In this document: positions 1-8,887 of the stretch, piece after piece | How the letters are laid out: the number at the start of each line of letters is the position of its first letter | How positions within the stretch are numbered: the first letter of the stretch is position 1 | NCBI GenBank assembly: GCA_043780275.1 | Contig: JAYWCV010000132.1 | Span: 1 to 15,205 of the forward strand | DNA from: MGR-bin208 sp043780275 | GTDB lineage: Bacteria > Bacteroidota > Bacteroidia > Chitinophagales > Chitinophagaceae | Direction of reading: 5' to 3' | DNA length: 15,205 nucleotides | Program-made: the position numbers and the translations under genes | Notes under the pieces: generated by a model | The model's input: the letters and a program-made list of their open reading frames with translations, nothing else | Databases searched by the model: none | Told to the model about the DNA's origin: nothing

Positions 1-133
1 ACCAACCGGACAAGGCACCGGTTTAGGTTTATCTTTAAGTTATGATATTGTAAAAGCACATGGGGGAGAATTGAAGGTGGAAACGAAGGAGGGTGAAGGA
101 AGTGAATTTATTATTCATTTACCTATTGTCTGA
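1..133 (+). CDS. Histidine kinase, C-terminal end only (5' part outside window)
   Basis: Codons read from base 2 to a TGA at 131-133 and give 43 residues. They begin PTGQGTGLGLSLSYDI and continue KAHGGELKVETKEGEG, which is the G2 box and final beta strands of an HATPase_c domain. The protein is therefore the end of a sensor histidine kinase whose sensor and dimerisation parts lie upstream. The tail closely matches the kinase tail at 13706-13826 and the gene fragment at 11220-11312, so it belongs to the same local paralogous family. The last sense codon (GTC) and the stop (TGA) fall inside the left arm of the palindrome at 126-191, so the repeat supplies the gene's terminus. Sensor type cannot be judged. 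Confidence 0.9.
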   Translation, partial: PTGQGTGLGLSLSYDIVKAHGGELKVETKEGEGSEFIIHLPIV

Positions 134-191
134 ATCACAGATTAATGGGATTAAAAGATTACACAATTGAATAAATCTGTGATTCAGACAA
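126..191. repeat. Palindromic interspersed element, copy 1
   Basis: An 18-bp perfect inverted repeat: TTGTCTGAATCACAGATT at 126-143 is the reverse complement of 174-191, with a 30-bp spacer. It overlaps the 3' end of the upstream kinase and provides its stop codon. A second, longer copy lies at 11104-11217 with the same ends. The shared interior includes ATTAATGGGATT and AGATTACACA. From memory, elements with these ends are common in intergenic DNA of Bacteroidota; I could not search. There is no T-tract after the right arm, so a role as intrinsic terminator is not clearly supported, although the transcript would fold strongly. Confidence 0.85.
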
Positions 192-511
192 ATAATGTAC
201 AGAATTTATAATTGTATTACCATCATAAAATAATAGAAATTAAAAATTGTTTTGAGAAATTGAAACGGTTATTATGGCTATGTTATTTCAGAAAATAAAC
301 AATTCGTTCATTCATTTTTCTCGATATTATTTAAGAACCTTTTTTTATAAAAACATCAATTTTTAATTCGATTAATTTTTTATGAGAATTTATCTATATT
401 TAAAGAATCTTTTTATAAAAAAGATTGTATTTGCTCCGTACAATTGAAAACGAATCCATCTTGTAACCTCACTGATTAACCATATAAGTTTAATATTAAA
501 TCATCATTAAT
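192..511. other. AT-rich intergenic leader upstream of the giant GAF kinase
   Basis: No coding sequence is supported on either strand. The stretch is very AT-rich. It contains two related motifs: 333-353 (AAGAACC then a T-run, ATAAAAA) and 403-426 (AAGAATC then a T-run, ATAAAAAAGATT). The second is itself a near-perfect palindrome at 406-426 (AATCTTTTT paired with AAAAAGATT). They lie about 70 bp apart and upstream of the tentative promoter, so they could be regulator sites or a terminator-like hairpin, or simply low-complexity AT sequence. Confidence 0.5.
461..492 (+). promoter_or_regulatory. Tentative Bacteroidota-type promoter for the giant kinase
   Basis: TTG at 461-463 and TAAGTTTA at 485-492 resemble the -33 TTTG and -7 TAnnTTTG elements of Bacteroidota sigma-ABfr promoters, with 21 bases between them. 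The last G of the -7 element is A and the first T of the -33 element is C. Transcription would start near 497-500, giving a leader of about a dozen bases before the ATG at 512. This is pattern matching only. Confidence 0.25.
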
Positions 512-3500
512 ATGGTTAAAGATGCATTACGTATAGCAGAACTTGAAAAATTGCTGGCAGAAAGAACTGCTGAAGTAATACAAATGTCAGAAGAGCTCTC
601 TGTAATCAACAGCGTACAGGAAGCCCTTGTAAAGGAAATGGATATGCAAGCCATTTATGACCTGGTGGGTAACAGGATCCAGGAGCTTTTTGATGCGCAG
701 GCTGTCATCATTGCCACTTTCGATCATGAAACCGGTTTCGAACATTTTAAATACCATATTGAAAAAGGAGTACTCTCTATTCCGGATTCCCGGCCATTTG
801 ATAAATTACGGCAGCATTTAATTCAGACCCGGGAGAAAATAATCATTAATGAAAGTACGGATGAAATCAGGGCTAAATTTGGATTGAAAGTAATTCCAGG
901 TACAGAAATGCCAAAATCAATGGTGTTTGTTCCATTGATAGTTGGTGATAAAGTTACAAGTTATGTAAGTCTGCAAAATGTAGATAAAGAAAATGCTTTC
1001 AGTGAATCAGAAATCCGTTTATTAGAAACACTGGCCAACAGTATGAGTACGGCATTGGAGAATGCCCGACTTCTCAAAGAAACCGAACAACGTACTGCTG
1101 AATTAGCGGTAATCAATAGTGTACAGGAAGGTCTCGCCAAAGAATTAGACATACAGGCCATTTATGATTTAGTCGGCAACCGCATCCGGGAACTTTTTGA
1201 TGCACAGGTGGTGGGCATTGCCACATTTGATCATGTAAATTCAATGGAAACGCTGCATTACCTGATCGAGAAAGGCGAACGGTATTATCCTACTCCAAAA
1301 CCTATCAATTCATTAAGAAGGCATATTATCACTAGCCGTGAAAAACTGGTGATCAATAAGAGTTTTGCAACAGTAGCTGATACATTTGGAATCAAACCGG
1401 TGCCCGGCACCCAACAGCCAAAATCCGCTGTATATGTTCCGATGTTAATCGGGGAAAAGATCACCGGTTATGTAAGTCTCCAGAATATTGATAAGGAAAA
1501 CGCTTTTAGCGAATCCGATTTGAGATTATTGGAAACTCTCGCCAATACCATGGGAGTGGCATTGGAAAATGCACGGCTCTTCGATGAAACTACCCGCCTC
1601 CTGAAAGAAACCGAACAGCAAAAAGCCGAACTGGGAGTGATCAACAGTGTACAGGAAGGATTGGCGAAGGAACTGGATATGCAGGCCATTTATGACCTGG
1701 TGGGCAACAGGATCCAGGAGTTATTCAATGCCCAGGCAGTTATGATTGTAACCTTTGATCATGATACTGCCACAGAACATTTTAAATATTTGATTGAGGA
1801 TGGTCAGAAGTTTTACCTGGCATCTCGTCCATACGACAAATTAAGGCAACACCTTATTATTACACGGGAAAAAATTGTCATCAATACAAATTATGAAGAG
1901 GCATATGCCAGGTTTGGATTGAAAATATTGCCTGGTACAAAAATGACAAAATCAGGAGTTTTTGTTCCTCTCATCATCGGTGATAAGGTCAATAGCTATA
2001 TCAGTTTGCAAAACATGGAGATTGAAAATGCTTTCAGCGAATCAGATGTCCGCCTGCTGGAAACATTGGCCAACAGTATGAGTGTGGCCCTTGAAAATGC
2101 AAGGCTCTTTGATGAAACTACCCGGCTACTGAAAGAAACCGAACAACGTACCGCCGAACTCGCGGTGATCAATAGTGTACAGGAAGGATTGGCACGGGAA
2201 CTGGATATGAATGCCATCTACGATTTGGTGGGTAACAAGATCCGTGATGTGTTTGATGCGCAGGCGGTTGTTATTGCCAGCTTCGATCATGAAACCGGAT
2301 CAGAAAAATTTAATTTTCTCTTCGAAAAAGGGGAACTATTCTATCCAGAGCCGCGGCGTTATGATAAACTGCGTTACCAGTTGATCATGTCAAAACAGAA
2401 AATCCTGATTAATACCAATGTAGTAGAAGCATTAACCGAGTTTGGGCTCAAAGTGGTTGAGGGTACTGAAATGCCCAAATCAGTTTTATATGTTCCCCTG
2501 ATTGTTGGAAATAAAGTAACCAGCTATGTAAGCCTTCAAAATGTAGATAAAGAAAATGCATTCAGCGATGCTGATGTACGGTTACTGGAAACATTGGCCA
2601 ACAGTATGAGTGTGGCTTTGGAAAACGCAAGACTGTTTGATGAAACCAATCGCTTGCTCAAAGAAACCGAACAGGGAAAAGCGGAACTGGCTGTGATTAA
2701 CAGTGTACAGGCAGGATTGGTAAAGGAAATGGATATACAGGGTATTTATAATTTGGTAGGAGACCGGATTCAAAAACTTTTTAATGCACAGGTGGTAATC
2801 ATTGGCTCATTTGATCATGAAAGAAGATTTGAAAATTTTAATTATTATTTCGAGAAGGGGGAAGTATCTCATCCCAATCCCCGCAATTTTGATAAGGTAA
2901 GACAGCATCTGATTGAAACCGGGCAAAACATCCTTGTCAATGAAGATGTTCCGAAAGCAGTAGCTGAATTTGGGATGAAGGTGGTGCCCGGAACGGAAAT
3001 GCCGAAATCCATTTTATTTATGCCGTTAAAAGTTGGCGAAAAAGTAACAGGGTATGTAAGTCTCCAAAATATTGATGAAGAAAATGCATTTTCATTTTCT
3101 GATGTACGTCTCTTAAGCACTCTGTCAAATAGTATGAGTGTGGCTTTGGAAAATGCAAGACTCTTTGATGAGACAAATAGATTATTAAAAGAAACCGAAC
3201 AACGTACGGCTGAACTGGCCATCATTAATAGTGTGCAGGAAGGACTGGCTTCTAAACTGGATATACAAGCCATTTATGATCTGGTAGGAGAAAAATTCCG
3301 GGAAATTTTTGACGCACAGGTTATAGATATTGTTATATATGATCGCAATGCCAATCTAATAGAAGATCGCTATTCTTTTGAAAAAGGCGACAGAACCTTA
3401 GTGGGGCTTCGGCAACCAAAAGGGTTTAGAAAACATGTTATTCAAACAAAACAATTATTACTGCATAATGAAAATGTAGAACAGGCTATACTTGATTATG

Positions 3501-6500
3501 ATAACGAAGTTCTCATAGGTGAAAAACCCAAATCACAGGTATATGTGCCGATGATAGCAGGAGGTGAAGTAAAAGGCATTATCAGTTTGCAGAATGTGGA
3601 TCATGAACATGCTTTTTCTGATTCAGATGTAAAGTTACTGACCACTCTTTCCAATAGTATGAGTGTAGCGTTGGAAAGTGCCCGTCTTTTTGATGAAACT
3701 ACCAGATTGTTAAAAGAAACCGAACAACGCACCGCAGAACTTGCAGTAATAAACAGTGTACAAGATGGGTTGGCTAAGGAACTGGATATGGAGGGCATTT
3801 ATAATCTCGTAGGCGACCGGGTTCAAAACCTCTTTAATGCGCAGGTTGTAATTATTGCCACTTTTGATTTGGATAATAAGACCGAACATTTCAATTACTT
3901 TTTTGAAAATAATGAAAAAGTAAAAGCCGAATCCAGGCCTATCAATAAGCTGAGACAATTAATAATTGATAAGAAACACAGTATTTATATAGATACAGAA
4001 GAAAAAGCAAGGGAGGAATATGGAATAACTGCCATTGGAGATACCCAAATGCCCAAGTCTTTTTTGTTTGTTCCTATGCTTTCAGGAAATATTATCAGAG
4101 GTTATGTCAGCCTCCAGAATATTGCTAAGGAAAATGCTTTTTCTGAATCCGATATACGATTGCTGGAAACATTATCCAGCAGCATGAGTGTAGCATTGGA
4201 AAATGCCCGACTCTTTGATGAGACAAATAGATTATTAAAAGAAACAGAACAACGCACTGCAGAACTTGCAGTAATCAACAGTGTGCAGGATGGACTTGCC
4301 CGAGAATTGGATATCAGTGGCATTTATGAATTGGTTGGAGAAAAAATGAGGGTGATTTTTAACGCACAGGTTATTGATATTGTAACCTACGATAAAACAA
4401 CAAACCTTATTGAAGACTGCTATACCTATGAGAAAGGTGATCGTACATTATTGGGTCCAAGGCCTCTGAAAGGTTTCAGAAAGCATGTTATTGAAACATC
4501 TAAACTGCTTGTTATTAATAAAGATGTTTACCAGGAAAGATCAAAATATGATCAAACAGTTATTACAGGTAAAGGAGCAAAATCAATCGTATTGGTTCCC
4601 ATGATTGCGGGAGGTGAGGTAACCGGTGTTATTAGTTTACAAAACCTCGACCAGGAAAATGCTTTTTCAGATGCTGATGTAAATCTTTTAACCACCCTTT
4701 CAAATAGTATGAGTGTGGCTTTGGAAAGTGCCCGCCTCTTTGATGAAACCAACCGCCTGCTGAAAGAAACTGAACAACGTACTGCCGAGTTGGCCGTAAT
4801 AAACAGTGTGCAGGAAGGTTTGGCTAAAGAACTGAATATTCAAGGAATATATGACCTGATAGGTAATAAAATCCGTGATCTCTTCGACGCACAGGCAGTT
4901 ATCATTGCTACGTTCAATCATGAAGCCGGAACGGAGAGTTTCAATTACATGATAGAAAAAGGAGAAAGGTTTTATCCTGGTCCAAGACCACTGGGTAAAT
5001 TAAGAAATCATTTAATACAGTCCAGGAAGAAGATTGTCATCAATAAACAGGAAGAGGGATCTGCCTGGTTTGGTACCGAAGTAGTACCTGGTACAGAACC
5101 GATAAAATCAGGTGTTTTTGTTCCGCTAATGATCGGGGATAAAATTACAAGCTATGTAAGTCTTCAAAATATTGACCGGGAAAATGCATTTACCGATTCT
5201 CATATAAGACTGTTGGAAACTTTAGCCAACAGTATGAGTGTGGCACTGGAAAATGCAAGGCTCTTTGATGAAACTACCAGGTTACTCAAAGAAACCGAAC
5301 AACGTACTGCAGAATTAGCCGTGATAAATAGTGTGCAGGAAGGACTGGTTCGTGAAATGGATATGCAGGGAATTTATGACCTGGTTGGCGATAGAGTTCA
5401 AACGCTTTTTAAAGCACAGGTTGTACTTATTTCAACGTTCGATTTGGAAAATAAAACCGAACATTTCAATTATTTCTTTGAAAATAATGAAAAAGTAAAT
5501 GCTGAATCCAGGCCCATTAATCATCTCCGGCAATTATTGATTGATAAAAAACACACTATTTATATAGCAACCGAAGAAGAAGCTAAAATTAAATATGGTT
5601 TATCTGCTATTGGAGGTACCCAAATGACAAAGTCATTATTGTTTGTTCCGCTTCTTACCGGCAGCATTATAAGAGGTTATGTCAGTTTGCAGAATATTGA
5701 TACTGAAAATGCATTTTCAGATTCCGATATCCGTTTGCTGGAAACCTTATCTAATAGTATGAGTGTAGCATTGGAAAATGCAAGGCTCTTTGATGAAACC
5801 AATCGTTTACTGAAAGAAACCGAACAACGTACAGCCGAGTTGGGTGTTATTAATAGTGTACAGGAAGGGTTGGCTAAAGAACTGGATATACAGGGTATTT
5901 ATGACCTGGTTGGTGATCGTTTATGCGACCTCTTCCCCGATACTCAAACTTTAGTGATCAGAACTTTTGATCATGACACTGGCAATGAACATTTTCAATA
6001 TGCCATTGAGAAAGGTGAAAGATTGGAGATAGAACCTAAGCCTTTTATGTGGGCAAACCAACAACTGATCCGTACAAAAAAGCCAATTGATATCAAGGAA
6101 AATTATGTAAGAACAGCTCAAAAATTCGGCGGCTCCGGTGTTACCAAAGGTAAGCCGCCAAAATCAGCTGTCTTTGTACCAATGATAGTAGGCGATGTGG
6201 TAAGAGGATCAATCAGCCTGCAGAACGTGGACAGGGAAAATGCATTTAGTGAATCTGATCTGCGGTTATTAACAACCATTACCAACAGCATGAGTGTGGC
6301 TTTGGAAAATGCAAGATTGTTTGATGAAACTCATCGCCTGTTGAAAGAAACAGAACAACGTACTGCGGAACTTGCCGTGATAAACAGTGTACAGGATGGA
6401 CTGGTTCGGGAAATGAACATGCAGGCAATTTACGACCTGGTAGGTAATCGTATTTGTGAATTGTTCGATACGCAAACTGTTTTGATAAGAACTTTTGATC

Positions 6501-8848
6501 ATGAAAAAGGAAATGAACATTGGCGTTATGTAATAGAAAAAGGACAACGCCATTATAGCGATCCCCGCCCTATCATCTGGGCAAATCAAAAATTGATTCA
6601 GTCCAAACAATCCTTATTAATAAATGAAAACTATGTAGAAACTGCAAAGAAGTTTGGCAGCACGGGAGTAAGCATGGGCCAGCCTCCTAAATCTGCTTTA
6701 TTTGTACCCATGATTGTTGGCGATGTGGTAAGGGGTTCTGTAAGTTTACAAAATATTGACCGGGAAAATGCATTTACCGAGTCTGATCTTCGGTTATTGA
6801 CTACCCTGACAAACAGTATGAGTGTGGCCCTAGAAAATGCACGATTATTTGATGAAACCACTCACCTGCTGGGAGAGGCAAAACAAAGAGCCGCAGAATT
6901 GAGTACCGTAAACAGTATCAGTAAAGCATTGGCATCACAGTTAAATGCCGATGACCTGATAAAATTAGTTGGCGACCAGTTGAAAGATTTGTTTAACGCC
7001 AATATTGTTTACCTGGCATTGTTAAATAAAAAAACCAAAATCATTCATTTCCCATATCTGTATGGCGATGATATGTCACCCATGATGCTGGGCGAAGGAA
7101 TGACATCAAAAATTATCCTTACCGGTGAACCGATTTTGATTAATAAAAACCTGCAGGAACTGAGGGAACAAATGGGAATACAAAGTATCGGTGTACCGGC
7201 TGCTTCTTACCTTGGAGTACCCATACCTATTGGTGATGAAAATATTGGCGTATTAAGTGTGCAAAGTACCGAGCATGAAAATAGTTTTAATGAAAACGAC
7301 ATGCGGCTTTTATCTACCATTGCTTCTTCTGTAGGTGTTGCCTTAAACAATGCCACACTTTTTGAAGATGTAAAGCTGGCCAAAATGGAAGCAGAAGCTG
7401 CCACGAATGCTGCAGAAAAAGCCAATGATGCCAAGAGTGCATTTCTTTCTACTGTTAGTCATGAATTAAGAACTCCGCTTACTTCTGTATTGGGCTTCGC
7501 CAAAATCATAAGAAAAAGATTGGATGAAAAAATATTTCCCATCGTTGACAAATCAGATAAAAAAATAGAAAAAACTATCAGCCAGATTTCTGAAAACCTG
7601 CATGTAGTTATATCAGAAGGTGAACGTCTCACACATCTTATCAATGATGTACTCGATCTTGCAAAAATTGAAGCCGGTAAAATGGAATGGAGCCAGGAAA
7701 ATGTTTCCATGCCGGAAGTGGTAGAACGGGCCATTGCCGCCACCAGTTCTTTATTCGATCAAAAATATTTGAAGCTTATCAAACAAATTGATAATAATCT
7801 TCCAGAGATTATTGGTGACAAGGATAAACTTATCCAGGTGATGATCAACCTGATTTCTAACTCTGTAAAATTTACCGACAAAGGTTCTGTAACCTGCAGG
7901 CTGATGCAGGAAAAAGATGAACTCATTGTCAGTATCAGCGATACCGGTATTGGTATTGCCCCGGAAGATTTTGGTGCCGTGTTTGAACAATTCAAACAAG
8001 TAGGTGGAGATACACTCACCGATAAACCAAAAGGAACCGGTCTTGGACTTCCAATCTGTAAAGAAATAATAGAACACCATGGCGGAAGAATTTGGCTGGA
8101 GAGTGAAGCTGGCAAAGGCAGTACCTTTTCCTTTGCCTTACCAATAAATAAAGCAACTGTTGCTGCAAGGCCATTGCACCTCGATGACCTGGTAAAACAA
8201 TTGAAAGAACAGGTGGCCCATTCACAATTAAATATAATTGGTCAGGCCTCCCATATTCTTATTGTAGATGATGATGATTCTATTCGCTCACTGCTGCACC
8301 AGGAACTGGGAGATGCAGGCTACGCGATTGAAGAAGCCAGCAATGGAAAAGAAGCATTGGAAAAAGTAAGAGCCAACCGGCCCGACCTGATCATTCTTGA
8401 CATCATGATGCCAGAAATGAATGGTTTTGATGTAGCTGCTGTACTGAAAAATGATCCGCTAACTATGGATATACCAATCATTGTATTATCTGTAGTTCAG
8501 GACAAAGCAAGAGGCTTCAGGATTGGCGTTGATAGATACCTTACTAAACCTATCGATACCGGTTTGTTGTTTGCAGAAATCGGAAGTTTACTGGAGCAGG
8601 GCAAATCAAAAAAGAAAGTTATGATTGTAGATCAGGATGCAGGTGCTGTGAAAACATTGACCGATGTACTGACCACAAAAGGATATGAAGTAACAGAGTC
8701 CATCGAAAAAGAACTGGTAGAAAAAGCAATAGCCAATCAACCAGATATTATAATCATTAACTCTGCACTAAGTGGTAAGCAAGACATTGTACAAACGCTG
8801 CGATTTGAAAAAGGGTTGGAGAATGTTTTGTTTGTGGTGTACCAGTAA
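512..8848 (+). CDS. Giant 13-GAF cytoplasmic hybrid histidine kinase
   Basis: 2778 aa with no signal peptide or membrane segment, so cytoplasmic. Order: N-terminal coiled coil (1-27); thirteen GAF units (28 to about 2300), each preceded by a helical linker of the type LLKETEQRTAELAVINSVQ; HisKA with H-box SHELRTP (phospho-His H2317) and a longer-than-usual dimerisation helix; HATPase_c with N-box N2450, G1 DTGIGI (D2477) and G2 KGTGLGL (2507-2513); receiver REC1 (about 2581-2700) with acidic pair D2586/D2587, phospho-acceptor D2630, S2660 and K2679; then a degenerate REC2 fragment (about 2703-2778) with N2750 where the phospho-Asp should be. The kinase core and REC1 keep all residues needed for autophosphorylation and phosphotransfer. 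The GAF ligands are unknown; I see no NKFDE cyclic-nucleotide motif. The ATG at 512 is the first in-frame start and is followed directly by the coiled coil. The downstream CheY-like gene and cyclase suggest a phosphorelay to cyclic-nucleotide output. Domain calls are firm; pathway is inference. Confidence 0.95.
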   Translation: MVKDALRIAELEKLLAERTAEVIQMSEELSVINSVQEALVKEMDMQAIYDLVGNRIQELFDAQAVIIATFDHETGFEHFKYHIEKGVLSIPDSRPFDKLRQHLIQTREKIIINESTDEIRAKFGLKVIPGTEMPKSMVFVPLIVGDKVTSYVSLQNVDKENAFSESEIRLLETLANSMSTALENARLLKETEQRTAELAVINSVQEGLAKELDIQAIYDLVGNRIRELFDAQVVGIATFDHVNSMETLHYLIEKGERYYPTPKPINSLRRHIITSREKLVINKSFATVADTFGIKPVPGTQQPKSAVYVPMLIGEKITGYVSLQNIDKENAFSESDLRLLETLANTMGVALENARLFDETTRLLKETEQQKAELGVINSVQEGLAKELDMQAIYDLVGNRIQELFNAQAVMIVTFDHDTATEHFKYLIEDGQKFYLASRPYDKLRQHLIITREKIVINTNYEEAYARFGLKILPGTKMTKSGVFVPLIIGDKVNSYISLQNMEIENAFSESDVRLLETLANSMSVALENARLFDETTRLLKETEQRTAELAVINSVQEGLARELDMNAIYDLVGNKIRDVFDAQAVVIASFDHETGSEKFNFLFEKGELFYPEPRRYDKLRYQLIMSKQKILINTNVVEALTEFGLKVVEGTEMPKSVLYVPLIVGNKVTSYVSLQNVDKENAFSDADVRLLETLANSMSVALENARLFDETNRLLKETEQGKAELAVINSVQAGLVKEMDIQGIYNLVGDRIQKLFNAQVVIIGSFDHERRFENFNYYFEKGEVSHPNPRNFDKVRQHLIETGQNILVNEDVPKAVAEFGMKVVPGTEMPKSILFMPLKVGEKVTGYVSLQNIDEENAFSFSDVRLLSTLSNSMSVALENARLFDETNRLLKETEQRTAELAIINSVQEGLASKLDIQAIYDLVGEKFREIFDAQVIDIVIYDRNANLIEDRYSFEKGDRTLVGLRQPKGFRKHVIQTKQLLLHNENVEQAILDYDNEVLIGEKPKSQVYVPMIAGGEVKGIISLQNVDHEHAFSDSDVKLLTTLSNSMSVALESARLFDETTRLLKETEQRTAELAVINSVQDGLAKELDMEGIYNLVGDRVQNLFNAQVVIIATFDLDNKTEHFNYFFENNEKVKAESRPINKLRQLIIDKKHSIYIDTEEKAREEYGITAIGDTQMPKSFLFVPMLSGNIIRGYVSLQNIAKENAFSESDIRLLETLSSSMSVALENARLFDETNRLLKETEQRTAELAVINSVQDGLARELDISGIYELVGEKMRVIFNAQVIDIVTYDKTTNLIEDCYTYEKGDRTLLGPRPLKGFRKHVIETSKLLVINKDVYQERSKYDQTVITGKGAKSIVLVPMIAGGEVTGVISLQNLDQENAFSDADVNLLTTLSNSMSVALESARLFDETNRLLKETEQRTAELAVINSVQEGLAKELNIQGIYDLIGNKIRDLFDAQAVIIATFNHEAGTESFNYMIEKGERFYPGPRPLGKLRNHLIQSRKKIVINKQEEGSAWFGTEVVPGTEPIKSGVFVPLMIGDKITSYVSLQNIDRENAFTDSHIRLLETLANSMSVALENARLFDETTRLLKETEQRTAELAVINSVQEGLVREMDMQGIYDLVGDRVQTLFKAQVVLISTFDLENKTEHFNYFFENNEKVNAESRPINHLRQLLIDKKHTIYIATEEEAKIKYGLSAIGGTQMTKSLLFVPLLTGSIIRGYVSLQNIDTENAFSDSDIRLLETLSNSMSVALENARLFDETNRLLKETEQRTAELGVINSVQEGLAKELDIQGIYDLVGDRLCDLFPDTQTLVIRTFDHDTGNEHFQYAIEKGERLEIEPKPFMWANQQLIRTKKPIDIKENYVRTAQKFGGSGVTKGKPPKSAVFVPMIVGDVVRGSISLQNVDRENAFSESDLRLLTTITNSMSVALENARLFDETHRLLKETEQRTAELAVINSVQDGLVREMNMQAIYDLVGNRICELFDTQTVLIRTFDHEKGNEHWRYVIEKGQRHYSDPRPIIWANQKLIQSKQSLLINENYVETAKKFGSTGVSMGQPPKSALFVPMIVGDVVRGSVSLQNIDRENAFTESDLRLLTTLTNSMSVALENARLFDETTHLLGEAKQRAAELSTVNSISKALASQLNADDLIKLVGDQLKDLFNANIVYLALLNKKTKIIHFPYLYGDDMSPMMLGEGMTSKIILTGEPILINKNLQELREQMGIQSIGVPAASYLGVPIPIGDENIGVLSVQSTEHENSFNENDMRLLSTIASSVGVALNNATLFEDVKLAKMEAEAATNAAEKANDAKSAFLSTVSHELRTPLTSVLGFAKIIRKRLDEKIFPIVDKSDKKIEKTISQISENLHVVISEGERLTHLINDVLDLAKIEAGKMEWSQENVSMPEVVERAIAATSSLFDQKYLKLIKQIDNNLPEIIGDKDKLIQVMINLISNSVKFTDKGSVTCRLMQEKDELIVSISDTGIGIAPEDFGAVFEQFKQVGGDTLTDKPKGTGLGLPICKEIIEHHGGRIWLESEAGKGSTFSFALPINKATVAARPLHLDDLVKQLKEQVAHSQLNIIGQASHILIVDDDDSIRSLLHQELGDAGYAIEEASNGKEALEKVRANRPDLIILDIMMPEMNGFDVAAVLKNDPLTMDIPIIVLSVVQDKARGFRIGVDRYLTKPIDTGLLFAEIGSLLEQGKSKKKVMIVDQDAGAVKTLTDVLTTKGYEVTESIEKELVEKAIANQPDIIIINSALSGKQDIVQTLRFEKGLENVLFVVYQ
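593..6895 (+). repeat. Twelve tandem in-frame GAF repeats of about 525 bp
   Basis: Units start at ELxVINSVQ and lie at 593, 1100, 1628, 2156, 2684, 3212, 3737, 4262, 4787, 5312, 5837 and 6368. Lengths are 169, 176, 176, 176, 176, 175, 175, 175, 175, 175, 177 and 176 residues. Linkers are nearly invariant (NSMSVALENARLFDET followed by RLLKETEQRTAEL), also at the DNA level: CTGAAAGAAACCGAACAACG recurs. The GAF cores fall into four subtypes by signature. Type A is TFDHETG-like with KLRQHLI (units 1-5 and 9). Type B has VIDIV, NLIED and EKGDRTL (units 6 and 8). Type C has KTEHFNYFFENNEKV and IIRGYVSLQNI (units 7 and 10). Type D has WANQ and GDVVRGS (units 11 and 12). A thirteenth, clearly diverged GAF (6896 to about 7400) joins the array to the kinase. 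Confidence 0.93.
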
Positions 8849-8887
8849 AAAAAGTTACATAATTTAATAACAAAGAACAATTTTAAA

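Noticed and set aside
126..191. Palindrome as a rho-independent terminator
   Set aside because: The stem is strong, but no T-tract follows and the same element occurs elsewhere as a repeat; termination is possible but not shown.
961..6861. Many minus-strand ORFs of 60-134 aa, several similar to each other (ending CSVSF or SFANPSCTLLIT types)
   Set aside because: They are antisense readings of the repeated GAF linkers, so they recur with the 525-bp period and resemble each other for that reason alone. No start signals or family features.
593..6895. CRISPR-like or minisatellite array
   Set aside because: The period is about 525 bp, fully in frame, and each unit is a complete GAF domain; it is a protein domain repeat.
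7207..8225. Minus-strand ORFs across the kinase core
   Set aside because: Shadows of the HisKA/HATPase coding frame, which has clear H, N, G1 and G2 boxes on the + strand.
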